Shown in pieces: positions 22,823 through 32,132 of a DNA stretch of 64,000 nucleotides. The notes under the pieces were generated by a model, which was not told the DNA's origin, searched no databases, and saw only the letters and a list, made by a program, of their open reading frames with translations. The stretch is from Gallionella straubiae. GTDB taxonomy: Bacteria > Pseudomonadota > Gammaproteobacteria > Burkholderiales > Gallionellaceae. How positions within the stretch are numbered: position 1 is the first letter of the stretch; each line of letters opens with the position of its first letter. A program made the translations under genes and the position numbers. The stretch covers positions 62,001-126,000 of the forward strand of contig NZ_CP194331.1 in assembly GCF_051257895.1 (NCBI RefSeq). Reading direction: 5' to 3'.

Positions 22823-23129
22823 AGATTGAATTCCTGCCCGAGGCGGATGAGGAGTTTCGCGAGGCGGCGCGTTACTACGAAAGCGAGGCCGCCGGGTGGG
22901 GGTGGTGTTCGTGGTGGCCGTGCATCGTGCGACTGATGAGGTGGCGGAAGCGCCGCTTGCCGCAACAGTCATCCGTTCGGATATCCGCCGCAAGGTGTTG
23001 CGGAGTTTTCCCTGTAGCCTTTTCTATGCGGCCGAAGCGGATGCCATTATGATCGTTTCGGTGGCTCACCAAAGAAGGCGGCCGAGTTACTGGCATGCCA
23101 GACTGCGGACACAAAAAGACCGGTCGTGA
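22819..23129 (+). pseudogene. RelE/ParE family toxin, frameshifted
   Basis: The first frame reads MKIEFLPEADEEFREAARYY then ESEAAG, and then loses resemblance at a G-rich stretch (22894-22905). The homologous text resumes one frame over: VVFVVAVHRATDEVAEAP, SDIRRKVLRSFPCSLFY and the family ending VAHQRRRPSYWHAR. Loss of one G in the run explains it. A short product of 77 residues would be made but lacks the toxin C-terminal strand. A sequencing error in the G run is the main alternative. Confidence 0.8.
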
Positions 23130-23272
23130 ATCGCATCAACACGCCGGAGATGGCAGATGAAGAGATATTGCGGCGGTTGCTGGCGTTGAATCTGAAAGGC
23201 ATGGATGACAGGCTCAGATTTTGAGCTTGCCGGGCGCCGGACTTTCCCCAAGCGGAATTTCAAGGAGGCAAT

Positions 23273-23464
23273 ATGGGAACTGTCGTCGAGTGGGCAATGT
23301 GGGGCGTGCTGCTGCTTTTCGCCATTATCCTGTGCATCGGGTTTATCGGCCTCCTTTTCTCCGGCCCGGATGTCCAGAGAGTGGAACGCAGAAAAACGAA
23401 AAACAGCCTCGGCAGCGTGTTTCTTGCCGGCATCCTGCTGGGGATGTGGCTGGATGACGATTGA
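23273..23464 (+). CDS. Small membrane protein
   Basis: 63 residues with a strong AAGGAGG ribosome site. A membrane segment spans about residues 9-29 (WGVLLLFAIILCIGFIGLLF), then a basic stretch (VERRKTKN), and then a second hydrophobic segment near LGSVFLAGILLGMWL. No family recognised. It precedes the RlaP-like nucleotidyltransferase gene by 25 bases on the same strand. Confidence 0.6.
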   Translation: MGTVVEWAMWGVLLLFAIILCIGFIGLLFSGPDVQRVERRKTKNSLGSVFLAGILLGMWLDDD

Positions 23465-23489
23465 GCCCGTCTTGCCGGTGGAGTGAACC

Positions 23490-24254
23490 ATGCAGCAACG
23501 CATACAGGAAATCCTTTCCCGCATCGAGTCGGAACACGATGTCCGTATCCTCTACGCCTGCGAATCCGGCAGCCGTGGCTGGGGATTCGCTTCTTCCGAC
23601 AGCGACTGGGATGTGCGCTTCATCTATTGCCACACGCGCGACTGGTATCTCTCCATCGAGGAAGGTCGGGACGTGATCGAGTTGCCGATAGACGATTTGC
23701 TGGACGTGAACGGATGGGATTTGCGCAAGAGCCTGCGCCTGATGAAGAAATCCAATCCCGTCCTGCTGGAATGGCTCTCGTCGCCCATCGTGTACCGTGA
23801 AGACAGGGCTGCGGTGTCGGGACTGCGTGCGCTTGCGCAGGAGTTTTACCAGCCTGCCGCCTGTCTCCACCACTATCTGCACATGGCGAAGGGAAACTTC
23901 CGCGAGTATCTGCAAGGCGAGACGGTGTGGCTGAAAAAGTATTTCTACGTGCTCCGTCCGGTGATGGCCTGTCTCTGGATCGAACGGGGGATGGGCGTCG
24001 TGCCGATGGCGTTCGACGAACTGGCGGCAGGCGTGATAGACGACGGCGGGTTGCAGTCGAGCATTTCCAGGCTGATCGAGCGGAAGAGGGCGGGCGCGGA
24101 ACTCGATAATGGGATGCGCATTCCGGAAATTCATGCCTTCATCGAGCATGAAATCCGCCGTTTGGGGGAGGTGGCATCGAGGATGACGAAGCTGGAGGTG
24201 CCGGATGAAATGCTGGATGCGGTGGATCGGTACTTCCGGAGCCTGCCTGAATAG
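23490..24254 (+). CDS. RlaP/YcgL-type nucleotidyltransferase
   Basis: 254 residues. The active-site strand is ESGSRGWGFASSDSDWDVRF, the GSRxxG...SDxDxD form of the predicted nucleotidyltransferase family PF10127 (RNA-ligase-associated RlaP/YcgL). The remaining helical part has KSNPVLLEWLSSPIVY and LHHYLHMAKGNFREYL, also typical. The substrate is unknown; relatives are associated with RNA repair. No RNA ligase gene is seen nearby. Confidence 0.85.
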   Translation: MQQRIQEILSRIESEHDVRILYACESGSRGWGFASSDSDWDVRFIYCHTRDWYLSIEEGRDVIELPIDDLLDVNGWDLRKSLRLMKKSNPVLLEWLSSPIVYREDRAAVSGLRALAQEFYQPAACLHHYLHMAKGNFREYLQGETVWLKKYFYVLRPVMACLWIERGMGVVPMAFDELAAGVIDDGGLQSSISRLIERKRAGAELDNGMRIPEIHAFIEHEIRRLGEVASRMTKLEVPDEMLDAVDRYFRSLPE

Positions 24255-24323
24255 GGGCGCGCGCCGTTGGATGGAGCAGCGGCTTTCTTGGTATCATCCG
24301 GCCCTGCTCCACAGGATATCCAG

Positions 24324-25112
24324 ATGAACCCCACCCTAGTCTTCGACATCGAAACCATCCCCGACATCGCCGGGCTGCGCGCGCTTTATGAGCTCGACGG
24401 CGCGGTGAGCGATGCGGAGGTGGCGGAGATGGCCTTCCAGTTGCGCCGCCAGAAGATCGGCAGCGATTTCCTGCCGCATCACTTGCACCGCGTCGCTGCG
24501 ATTTCCTGCGTGCTGCGCGAGGGCGATAATTTCAGGGTGTGGTCGCTGGGCGAGCCGGACGAGGATGAGGCCAGCATCATCAGGCGCTTCTTCGACGGCA
24601 TTGAGAAATACACGCCGCAACTGGTGTCATGGAACGGCGGAGGCTTCGACCTGCCGGTGCTGCACTACCGCGGGCTGATCCACGGCATCCAGTGCCCGCG
24701 CTACTGGGACATGGGCGAGGACGACCGCGACTTCAAGTGGAACAACTACATCAGCCGCTACCACACACGCCACCTCGACCTGATGGACCTGCTCGCGATG
24801 TACACCGGGCGCGCCAACGCGCCGCTCGACGAGCTGGCCAAGCTGATCGGCTTCCCCGGCAAGCTGGGCATGGACGGGAGCAAGGTGTGGCAGGCATACC
24901 AAGAGGGGCGGTTGAATGAGATACGCAACTATTGCGAGACCGACGTGGTGAATACCTGGCTGGTGTTCGCGCGCTTCCAGTTGATGCGCGGGCAATTCAG
25001 CAAGGCGCGTTACGAGCAGGAGCTGGAGTTGATACGCAGCACCTTGAGCAAATCCGAAGAGACGCACTGGAAAGAGTTCCTTGCGCAGTGGCCCGAAAAG
25101 AAACCCGCATGA
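24324..25112 (+). CDS. PolB-like 3'-5' exonuclease
   Basis: 262 residues from ATG 24324. The DEDD exonuclease motifs are visible: FDIETIPD (Exo I), VSWNGGGFDLPVL (Exo II) and NEIRNYCETDVVNTW (Exo III). This is the PF10108 stand-alone family of DNA polymerase B exonuclease domain, usually about 230-270 residues. It probably trims single-stranded DNA or RNA ends. It is coupled by an ATGA overlap to rlmD. Confidence 0.88.
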   Translation: MNPTLVFDIETIPDIAGLRALYELDGAVSDAEVAEMAFQLRRQKIGSDFLPHHLHRVAAISCVLREGDNFRVWSLGEPDEDEASIIRRFFDGIEKYTPQLVSWNGGGFDLPVLHYRGLIHGIQCPRYWDMGEDDRDFKWNNYISRYHTRHLDLMDLLAMYTGRANAPLDELAKLIGFPGKLGMDGSKVWQAYQEGRLNEIRNYCETDVVNTWLVFARFQLMRGQFSKARYEQELELIRSTLSKSEETHWKEFLAQWPEKKPA

Positions 25113-26443
25113 ATCCTGTCATCATTGAATCCATCGACCACGAAGGTCGCGGCATCGCGCATGCCGACGGCAAGGTAATTTTCATCGAGGGCGCGCTGAC
25201 TGGCGAGCGCGTGACCTATTCCTCGTATCGAAAAAAGAACAACTATGAGCAGGCTCAGGTCGTACAGGTCCTGAAGCAGTCGTTCATGCGCGTGCAGCCG
25301 AAGTGTCCGAGCTTCGGCGTGTGCGGCGGCTGTTCCATGCAGCATCTGGAACCGCGTGCGCAGGTTGCCGTCAAGCAGCGCGTGCTGGAAGATAATCTGC
25401 AGCGCATTGGCAAGGTCAAGCCGGAAGTCATGCTGCCGCCGATCTACGGGCAGCCTTGGGCTTATCGGCAACGCGCGCGCCTGTCGGTGCGGCACGTATT
25501 GAAAAAAGAGAAGACGCTGGTCGGTTTTCGCGAGAAGAACGGCAAGTATGTGGCCGACATGCAGCACTGCGAGATATTGACCCCGAAGATCGCCAGCCTG
25601 CTGCCGTTGCTGGGCGAACTGAATGAGAGTTTCTCCGCGCGCGATATCCTGCCGCAGATCGAAGTGGCGGTGGGCGAGCACGTCGATGTGCTGGTGCTGC
25701 GTGTCCTGCAGGCGCTCTCGCCGGCAGACGAGGCGCTGATCAGACAGTTTGCCGACAGGCATAAAGTGCAGTTCTGGACGCAGACCAAAGGGCCTGAAAC
25801 GGTGACGCCGTTCTACCCGCTGGATGCGCCGAAGTTGAGCTATAGCCTGCCGGAATTCGGCATCACCATGCCGTTTGCGCCGACCGAATTCACCCAGGTG
25901 AACAGCGAGATGAATCGCCTGATGGTCAGCCGCGCCATACGGTTGCTCGATCCGCAGCCGGATGAGCGCATAGCGGATTTCTTCTGTGGCTTGGGCAACT
26001 TCACGCTGCCTATCGCGCGCAGCGGGGCCCGGGTGCTGGGTGTCGAAGGCGGCGACGCATTGGTGAAACGCGCCAGGCAAAACGCCGAATTCAACGGTTT
26101 ATCGGGCAACACCGAGTTCAAGGCGATGAACCTGTTCGAGATGGATGAGGCCGCCCTCGCGCAGTTGGGATATTTCGACAAGTGGTTGGTCGATCCTCCG
26201 CGCGATGGCGCGATCGAGCTGATGAAATCCATCGGCAGCGACACAGCGCCCAGGCGCATTGTCTATGTTTCGTGCAGCCCGTCCACGCTGGCCCGCGATG
26301 CCGAAGTGCTGGTGCATGTGAAGGGCTACAGGCTGAAAGCGGCGGGCGTGATGAACATGTTCCCGCAGACTTCACATGTGGAGTCGATCGCGGTGTTTGA
26401 AAAGATGCAGGATGCGGGCCTCGCGGGGGCATCCAGCGAGTAG
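25109..26443 (+). CDS. rlmD: 23S rRNA (uracil-1939-C5)-methyltransferase RlmD
   Basis: 444 residues starting at ATG 25109, which overlaps the exonuclease stop. A TRAM-like N-terminal domain is followed by the iron-sulfur cysteines C66, C72, C75 (CPSFGVCGGCSMQH) and one in MQHCEIL. The methyltransferase domain has FFCGLGNFTLPIAR (SAM binding), LVDPPRDGA and the catalytic cysteine in YVSCSPSTLARD. It methylates U1939 of 23S rRNA. The frame upstream of 25109 belongs to the previous gene's strand and lacks coding features. Confidence 0.94.
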   Translation: MNPVIIESIDHEGRGIAHADGKVIFIEGALTGERVTYSSYRKKNNYEQAQVVQVLKQSFMRVQPKCPSFGVCGGCSMQHLEPRAQVAVKQRVLEDNLQRIGKVKPEVMLPPIYGQPWAYRQRARLSVRHVLKKEKTLVGFREKNGKYVADMQHCEILTPKIASLLPLLGELNESFSARDILPQIEVAVGEHVDVLVLRVLQALSPADEALIRQFADRHKVQFWTQTKGPETVTPFYPLDAPKLSYSLPEFGITMPFAPTEFTQVNSEMNRLMVSRAIRLLDPQPDERIADFFCGLGNFTLPIARSGARVLGVEGGDALVKRARQNAEFNGLSGNTEFKAMNLFEMDEAALAQLGYFDKWLVDPPRDGAIELMKSIGSDTAPRRIVYVSCSPSTLARDAEVLVHVKGYRLKAAGVMNMFPQTSHVESIAVFEKMQDAGLAGASSE

Positions 26444-26455
26444 GGGCTTGCCGGA

Positions 26456-26809
26456 TCAATCGGGCTGTTTTGGTGCCAGCGCACTGCCCTCGAAGGAAAT
26501 CCCGTCCCAGCCGGTTTTGATGAAGTTGCGGATATTCTGGTGGTCGGTGCCGTCCGGGTTGCCGAGTACGTCCTTGCGGTAATAGTCGCCAAAGCAGTAC
26601 AGCGCCTGCAGCGGTGTCAGGCCATGCAGGCGGGCGAACGAGAACAGCTTGCACGAGCCGTTGTTCTTGCCAGCTTCGTTAAGCTGGCTGCCATTCCTGA
26701 AAGTGGTCGGCGTGAATTCGTACAGCGCGTCGATTAACGCCATCGTGTCGTCGAAGGCGATGCCCTCCGGGGTATCGTTTAGCCGTTGCAGAAAAGTGTC
26801 CAGTTCCAT
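26456..26809 (-). CDS. HopJ family protein
   Basis: 117 residues. The family pattern is visible in TPEGIAFDDTMALIDALYEFTP, NGSCKLFSFARLHGLTPLQALYCFGDYYR and NFIKTGWDGISFEGSAL. It is named after a Pseudomonas effector but is widespread in free-living proteobacteria, where the function is unknown. No type III secretion genes lie here, so an effector role is not implied. It converges with rlmD. Confidence 0.9.
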   Translation of the reverse strand: MELDTFLQRLNDTPEGIAFDDTMALIDALYEFTPTTFRNGSQLNEAGKNNGSCKLFSFARLHGLTPLQALYCFGDYYRKDVLGNPDGTDHQNIRNFIKTGWDGISFEGSALAPKQPD

Positions 26810-26835
26810 AAATCTGTTTCCATGTTTGCGGGCGG

Positions 26836-26861
26836 AAAAAAGGCGGCTTGCGCCGCCTTTT
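26836..26861 (-). terminator. Rho-independent terminator for the Bax-inhibitor-1 gene
   Basis: Read on the minus strand, AAAAGGCGGC-GCAA-GCCGCC then a run of six T follows the end of the gene at 26878. Confidence 0.85.
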
Positions 26862-26877
26862 CATGAAGCTTGCCGGG

Positions 26878-27567
26878 TCATTCCCGCTCGCCGCTGAACG
26901 CCATCAGCAGTTGCAGCAGGTTAATGAACAGGTTGTAGATGTTCAGGTACAGCCCCAGCGTCGCCATCACGTAGTTGGTTTCGCCGCCGTGCACGATGCG
27001 GCTCACATCGAACAGGATGTAGGCGGAGAAGATCAGCACGGCAATCGCGGAAATGGTCAGCGACAGCGCAGGAATCGCCAGGAAGATATTTGCCAGCGAG
27101 GCGACAATCAGCAGGATCAGCCCGATGAACAGGAACTTGCCCATGAAGCTGAAATCCTTCTTGGTCACGGTGGCGACAGTGGCCAGCGAGAAGAAGATGA
27201 TGCCGGTGCCGCCCGCGGCCATGCCGACCAGTTGCGCACCGTTTTTCAGGTGCAATGCGATCTGCAGGATGGGGCCGAGGAACACGCCCGCGACGAGGGT
27301 GAAGCCGAGCAGGGCGGCGATGCCCCAGACGCTGTTGCGCAGGGCGCTGACGGCGAACAGCATGCCCATCATCGCGCCGAACATCAGCAGTGCAGACATG
27401 ATCGGGTGTTCGGCCATGAACGAGAAATTCATCGACATGCCGATGAGCGCGCCGATCACCGTCGGGATCATGGTCAGCGCCAGCATCATGTAGGTGTTGC
27501 GCAGCACCTTGTTCTGTTCGGCTGCGATGGCGCCGATCGGTGTTGCGGTCTGGGTCTGGTATTGCAT
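26878..27567 (-). CDS. Bax inhibitor-1 family (YccA/YbhL-like) membrane protein
   Basis: 229 residues with seven hydrophobic segments. The BI-1 signature is visible in VLRNTYMMLALTMIPTVIGA at the start, ATVTKKDFSFMGKFLFIGL in the middle, and the C-terminal YLNIYNLFINLLQLL. The E. coli relative YccA modulates FtsH. A strong GGAGG ribosome site precedes the start. It is followed by its own terminator. Confidence 0.92.
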   Translation of the reverse strand: MQYQTQTATPIGAIAAEQNKVLRNTYMMLALTMIPTVIGALIGMSMNFSFMAEHPIMSALLMFGAMMGMLFAVSALRNSVWGIAALLGFTLVAGVFLGPILQIALHLKNGAQLVGMAAGGTGIIFFSLATVATVTKKDFSFMGKFLFIGLILLIVASLANIFLAIPALSLTISAIAVLIFSAYILFDVSRIVHGGETNYVMATLGLYLNIYNLFINLLQLLMAFSGERE

Positions 27568-27654
27568 GTATGGCCTCCTGGGTTAAAACTGGGAAAAAAT
27601 TGCAGGTGTAAGACTAGCGGGGTTTGATGAAAGTTTCAATCAGGGATGCAGATG

Positions 27655-27981
27655 TCAGCGGTCGGTCATGTCTGCCCGCCCATTGCGGCGGCGGTCCAGC
27701 CACCAGGCAAACAGCGGGAGCATCAGGACGCCGCCGGGCATGAGGATCGGAATCAGGTAGGGGCTCAGGTTGGATACGGCGCGCAAGTCGCGCAGCAACA
27801 GTTCGCGTTCTTCCTCGCTCCATTGCCCGCCATTGCGCCGTTTCATCAGGATCGGGAGCGGGCCGCGCGCGTGGGAAAGTTCGTTATGAATATACAGGCG
27901 CTGGGTTTGGTGCATCGAGCGCATGCTTGCCCAGCCGCGCTGCAGCGGAGAAATGATTTTTCTACGAGGTGGTTGCGCCAT
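27655..27981 (-). CDS. LETM1-like hypothetical protein
   Basis: 108 residues. The C-terminal half, QWSEEERELLLRDLRAVSNL followed by SPYLIPILMPGGVLMLPLFAWWLDRRRN, resembles the LETM1/ribosome-binding helical segment of small bacterial proteins. One hydrophobic stretch could be a membrane segment. The family call is by pattern only. It is the last core-looking gene before the accessory region. Confidence 0.55.
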   Translation of the reverse strand: MAQPPRRKIISPLQRGWASMRSMHQTQRLYIHNELSHARGPLPILMKRRNGGQWSEEERELLLRDLRAVSNLSPYLIPILMPGGVLMLPLFAWWLDRRRNGRADMTDR

Positions 27982-28286
27982 TTGGCTGCCTGAGCGTCAT
28001 CATGTCTGGCGGAGCAATGAGTCATCGCCCCGTTTGTCTTTGCTGTTTACTCCTGCCAACAGGGAAATTTACAGCGAATTGGTCGAATTCTATCCCACCA
28101 CCGACGATCCTTGCTAGCCCAAAGCCTGCTACGACGCCACTTTCAGACATTTTCCTTAATTTGCCAAAGCAAGGAAACAGGGAATTATCAGGAGGGCATC
28201 AACTGTCAGCCTCTCGCTGGCCTGACTCGGCCGACTCGGCCAGCCATTCCTGCCGCCTTGTTCTTAGAATGGCTCCCAGCCAATGC
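27982..28286. other. Gene-free left border of the island
   Basis: 305 bases with no supported gene. Short stretches such as CAACAGGGAAATTTACAG (near 28058-28075) and GGAAACAGGGAATTATCAGG (near 28171-28190) look like remnants of mobile DNA. No open frame has both a ribosome site and coding character. Confidence 0.4.
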
Positions 28287-29423
28287 TCATTTGTCTTGAT
28301 CCACCTGAATACTTGATTCCGCACCCTTACCTCGCCATTTTTCCGTCGGATCCAGCCAACTGACCGCTTCCTCTGCGCGACTGAGCCAATTCTTTCCGTA
28401 ATCGGTTAGCTCTGTTTGGCTGACAGATACGACTTCGCGCAGATGTGCCACATATTGACGAAGCTGCGTAGCCTCAGACCAGGCTTTAGCCTCTTTCAGT
28501 GCTCCATCAAGAAATTGCTGTCGCTCAAACGCAATGCGTTCTTTTTTACGGCGAATAGCAGCTTCTTCTTCCCATCGAGCTTCTCGCGCTCGCCACTCCT
28601 CTGTTCGTCGCCGCATTGCCTCGGCGGCCGCGATGAACCCTTCAATGACTTACGGTAGCTTTTCCTCAAGGCGTTGAGTTTTTCCATCACTCCAGGATTT
28701 ACGTCCTTCGTAATATCCATCAATGGCAATCTTGAGGTCCCCGAGGAACTGGTAGGTATAGGTGCGCTTATCCATCCAGTCGTAGGTCGGATGCTTTTCT
28801 ATATGCTCTGTGCGGGAAGAGGCCTCGACAATGCTGAATACGATGGTTTCTTCTAAGAAGCGTCCTACTACGCCACGTTGATTCTCACTCTGCTCCCACT
28901 TCACGCCGGCAGCAGCGAGACTTGATTCGAGCACGTTCAGGATTCGAATTACTCGGTCTTTGCTACCCGGAGAAATACGGACATTGAATGTGTCGTTCTT
29001 CCCCCAAATGAAGCCATCCGCATCAGGTTTACGATCCAACGCTTTAGCGGTCCTTCGCGTAACGGGCCCCAAAGGTGCATCCTCATTAGTCGCTGCAGAA
29101 ATCCCAGGCAATGAAAGTGCGCTCTCCAACTTCACTCTAAGTTCGGCTGAAAGGGGGGTGGGGCTAGGCTTGAGATTGGGATCGTGAGCGCAATAAACCG
29201 GCTCGCTTTCACCTGACCTACAAGGAGTCAGTGTTGGTTTTGGCGGGACTGGCTTGCCGTGCTCTTTCTTTGCCCAATATCCCAACGGTGGCTTGGTAAT
29301 ATCATGCTTGGCACACCACTTGGTTAACGCGACACCGGAGATACCAAGCTGCTTTGCGACTTTGGTAGTGGGCGTTTCTCACAATAGATCGAATATCTCA
29401 GTTCTTGTGTATGAGGTTGTCAT
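28287..29423 (-). pseudogene. HTH-containing hypothetical gene with two in-frame stops
   Basis: A frame of 378 codons plus stop. Starting from ATG at 29423 it reads MTTSYTRTEIFDLL, then TGA at codon 15 (29381-29379), then ETPTTKVAKQLGISGVALTKW. The family normally has YxREELYELVWSEPM at this place, so TGG (Trp) to TGA is the simplest change. The frame is open again until a TAA at 28652-28650 after RLEEKLP, and then continues unshifted as VIEGFIAAAEAMRRRTEEWRAR to the end. The product of the intact family has an N-terminal HTH and a coiled C terminus; its function is unknown. Confidence 0.82.
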
Positions 29424-29611
29424 GCCGATCCCTTCTACAACTTTTCGCAAAATCAACGACGTATTGGCTGGCGCGAGATGAAAACAAACAGTAGAGAGCT
29501 ATGGAAACAGCCATTGCAGCCTTCGCCCTCGAAAAACTAATCTTCGACCCGTGGGGGGCGCCACGAGCTACGAGATTGGAAAGATAATATCGCGACGCTG
29601 CAGCTGAAAAC

Positions 29612-30529
29612 TTACTTAGTCGATTCGATGAACGCGCCAAGTTTGTCGAGATTGTGCGACCAGAATAGTGTGAGGCCGCGCGCTTGCGCTTGCTCTAGGT
29701 TCAGCACCTTAAAAACGCCAGCCAATGCGGCGACGGGTACAACCTGAGCAATACCAAATTGCTTGATCCAGTATTCGGCTTTTACGGCTGCATCGTTGTT
29801 CAAACGCTTCACGCTGTTTGTCGCGCTGTTTGATACTTTGCACTCGATCGCCATGAGACGCGTGTCGTGCAAGCGCACGACGACGTCGGCCTTGCGTTCG
29901 CCGAGCATACATTCGGCACAGAACTGCATGGCTTGAGGTCCCCTAACGATGGTATTGATCGCTACGGCCGGAACCTCAGTGAAGCCAAGACTGCGAAGGT
30001 AGTTCTTAACCAGAGTTTCTTGAGTCTCCTTGCCCTCATTACGGCGTTCGGTCGCAATCCGTTGCGCAGCAAGCAGCACAGACGAAGCAAGCAAGGCCGT
30101 CTCACGCTGTTGTTCGGTCGGGGAGAGGCCACTCCCCATCCATGGGAAGCGATGTGGATCAATTACACGCTCGATGATTCCAAATACCTTGCGCAGTGCC
30201 TCCGGATTTTTCTTCAGGACGCCAGGAGCGATTGAATCGACATCGGCAATAACCTGTAAATCGTCATCGGAGATCGGTGGGCCGGCTAGATAACGTAATG
30301 CTTCGCCGAGGCCTTGGCTGTAGGCGTCAGCCAAGTTTTCATCGGTGATCCCGTTAGGATTGAGGTCACTTAGCTTCTTGAAAAGCTGCTCGAACTTACT
30401 CCGAGCTTGGCTATAGTGCATGTCCCAAGAGCCTGAAATAGCCAGCCGTTCATTGCGAAACTGGGCGGCAGAAGTTGTTGCGTCTTCGGCCAACTCTTCG
30501 GTTGTCCAGCGCGGAGTTGAACTTATCAT
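29612..30529 (-). CDS. XamI family type II restriction endonuclease
   Basis: 305 residues. The catalytic region is KADVVVRLHDTRLMAIECKVSNSA: D215 with E229-C-K231 gives a PD-(D/E)xK-like site, and SNSATNSVKRLNNDAAVKAEYW follows. The matching pattern is that of PF09572 (XamI; recognises GTCGAC). It overlaps the methyltransferase gene by four bases and lies downstream of it. It cleaves unmodified double-stranded DNA. The precise recognition sequence is inferred from the family and could differ. Confidence 0.87.
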   Translation of the reverse strand: MISSTPRWTTEELAEDATTSAAQFRNERLAISGSWDMHYSQARSKFEQLFKKLSDLNPNGITDENLADAYSQGLGEALRYLAGPPISDDDLQVIADVDSIAPGVLKKNPEALRKVFGIIERVIDPHRFPWMGSGLSPTEQQRETALLASSVLLAAQRIATERRNEGKETQETLVKNYLRSLGFTEVPAVAINTIVRGPQAMQFCAECMLGERKADVVVRLHDTRLMAIECKVSNSATNSVKRLNNDAAVKAEYWIKQFGIAQVVPVAALAGVFKVLNLEQAQARGLTLFWSHNLDKLGAFIESTK

Positions 30530-32118
30530 GCGAGAAGTGTTTCCAGACTTGGGATTCGTAAACGCTCGATTTCCTTGGGCTCGAATTTGGTTAAGCCCCC
30601 GGCATAAGTTCTGCCGCTACCCGTATTGATATTTTTGTTGAGCCACGTCACCAATTGGGTCATCACGTCAGCTGCAAGTGGCTCGCGTGGGTACAGGCCA
30701 TGTGCAATATTGATATGTCTCGCCTCGCATGCGTTAAGCGTAAATTGAGGCGGTCGCCGGGCCATGTAGGTACAAAGAATTGGAGCCGGAGCTCTTAGGC
30801 CAACTGACCACCAAGCTTTGCGGTGTTGAGCAATGTAACTTTGATCGGCACCGTTAAGCTTCGCCCACGAGAGGAAGATGTTAATGCGGCGGCGCTCTTC
30901 CTTGCTGAAATCGGCCAGATCGGCAGGAAGATCAATTACCTGCCGCAGAACCTCAGTCGACTCTAGATGCGCCCCAGCCAAGATCAAGTCCTTAGCTTTA
31001 GTGACAGCTGGCAATTTCACTCGATCTGGAAGGCCTTGAGCGTGCTGGCCTGCGATCCAGATGCCATTTGCGCCCGTAACTTGTCCACGATGCACGCGAA
31101 ATAACTCACCAAGCTCGATATCACCGGCGGTGGCTGGCACAGAGGGACGAACGATAATTGACCAGCGCGGCGTAGCTTGCAACTGTTTGCGTGAGATATC
31201 AGTTCCCTTGGTTAGCCCATTTAGCTGTTCCAGTTCTTCGACGGAGCGAACTCGTACCGGTTCGGCTGTTTCGCCGACGCGGAAGCACGTAATTGCGGCG
31301 GTTGTTGCCGTGCCTGGGAAGGCCTCGACTGTCGGCGCAAGTACATGCAATGCAATGCCGCCCAGTTCTTCGAGAAAGAGGCGGCGCAATGCTGAGCCGT
31401 AGTTAACATCAATCCATTCGGCCGATGTGATAAATGCCCCTACGTCACCTGCTTTTGCGAGCAGCTGAGTTTGAAGGAAGAAGTGTAGATGTAAGCCGGC
31501 AAGGGCACTTGCTTTGATGCCGAATTCAGCAAATTTTGATGCGTACCAAGACTTCCAGTTCTCGGCAATGTCATGATGCCGAACGTAGGGCGGATTGCCG
31601 ATAAAGGCTGTCATACCGGTACAACGCGGTAGCTTGATCTCGCGATAGTCCTTGACTAGCACGGTCGCTCGATCTGTCCAGCCACGGGCACTCAGGTTGG
31701 CACGTAACATCAGCGCAGCCAATGGGTCCATCTCGACTGCAACGAGTTGTGCGGCGGGAAAAGTTTCACCTGCAGCCAAAATGAAGCGACCGGAACCTGC
31801 CCCAGGATCAACGATGCGGGTTGGCGACCCTTGTGCGGATAGCCATGCCATCATCGAGCGTACGACCGGTGAAAGTGTATAGACAGCTCCTGTCATACGG
31901 CGCTCAGCAGCCGAGCGGATCGACGAGAACGCATCCCCGAGCGGGTCTGCACCGTTCAAAATTACCTTGCGGACTGCTTCAACGTCATGTGTTTTAAACG
32001 TCAATCCTTTCGCGGTCCTGACGAGCTTTCGCTCAGTCGCAGAGAGACTGAAAGAGTCTTGATCCCCAATAAGGGAAAGACACAGAGCGATTAATTCTTT
32101 TTCAGTCCGTAAGTTCAT
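30526..32118 (-). CDS. N6-adenine DNA methyltransferase of the XamI system
   Basis: 530 residues. Motif I is DPGAGSG at 104-110 and the catalytic motif is NPPY at 175-178, the amino-methyltransferase type. The target-recognition part is C-terminal. The order methyltransferase then endonuclease, with coupled translation, allows protection before cleavage. It follows the CapW-type regulator by 14 bases, so all three are probably one transcript. Confidence 0.9.
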   Translation of the reverse strand: MNLRTEKELIALCLSLIGDQDSFSLSATERKLVRTAKGLTFKTHDVEAVRKVILNGADPLGDAFSSIRSAAERRMTGAVYTLSPVVRSMMAWLSAQGSPTRIVDPGAGSGRFILAAGETFPAAQLVAVEMDPLAALMLRANLSARGWTDRATVLVKDYREIKLPRCTGMTAFIGNPPYVRHHDIAENWKSWYASKFAEFGIKASALAGLHLHFFLQTQLLAKAGDVGAFITSAEWIDVNYGSALRRLFLEELGGIALHVLAPTVEAFPGTATTAAITCFRVGETAEPVRVRSVEELEQLNGLTKGTDISRKQLQATPRWSIIVRPSVPATAGDIELGELFRVHRGQVTGANGIWIAGQHAQGLPDRVKLPAVTKAKDLILAGAHLESTEVLRQVIDLPADLADFSKEERRRINIFLSWAKLNGADQSYIAQHRKAWWSVGLRAPAPILCTYMARRPPQFTLNACEARHINIAHGLYPREPLAADVMTQLVTWLNKNINTGSGRTYAGGLTKFEPKEIERLRIPSLETLLA

Positions 32119-32132
32119 TTATCCTGCTTCTA

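Noticed and set aside
26456..26809. Type III secretion effector role for the HopJ family gene
   Set aside because: The name comes from one plant pathogen; no secretion genes are present and the family is common in free-living bacteria.
27982..28286. Left attachment site copy of the tRNA-Ser end
   Set aside because: I compared the tRNA 3' part (GAGATTCGAACTCAC) with this region by eye and found no matching copy.
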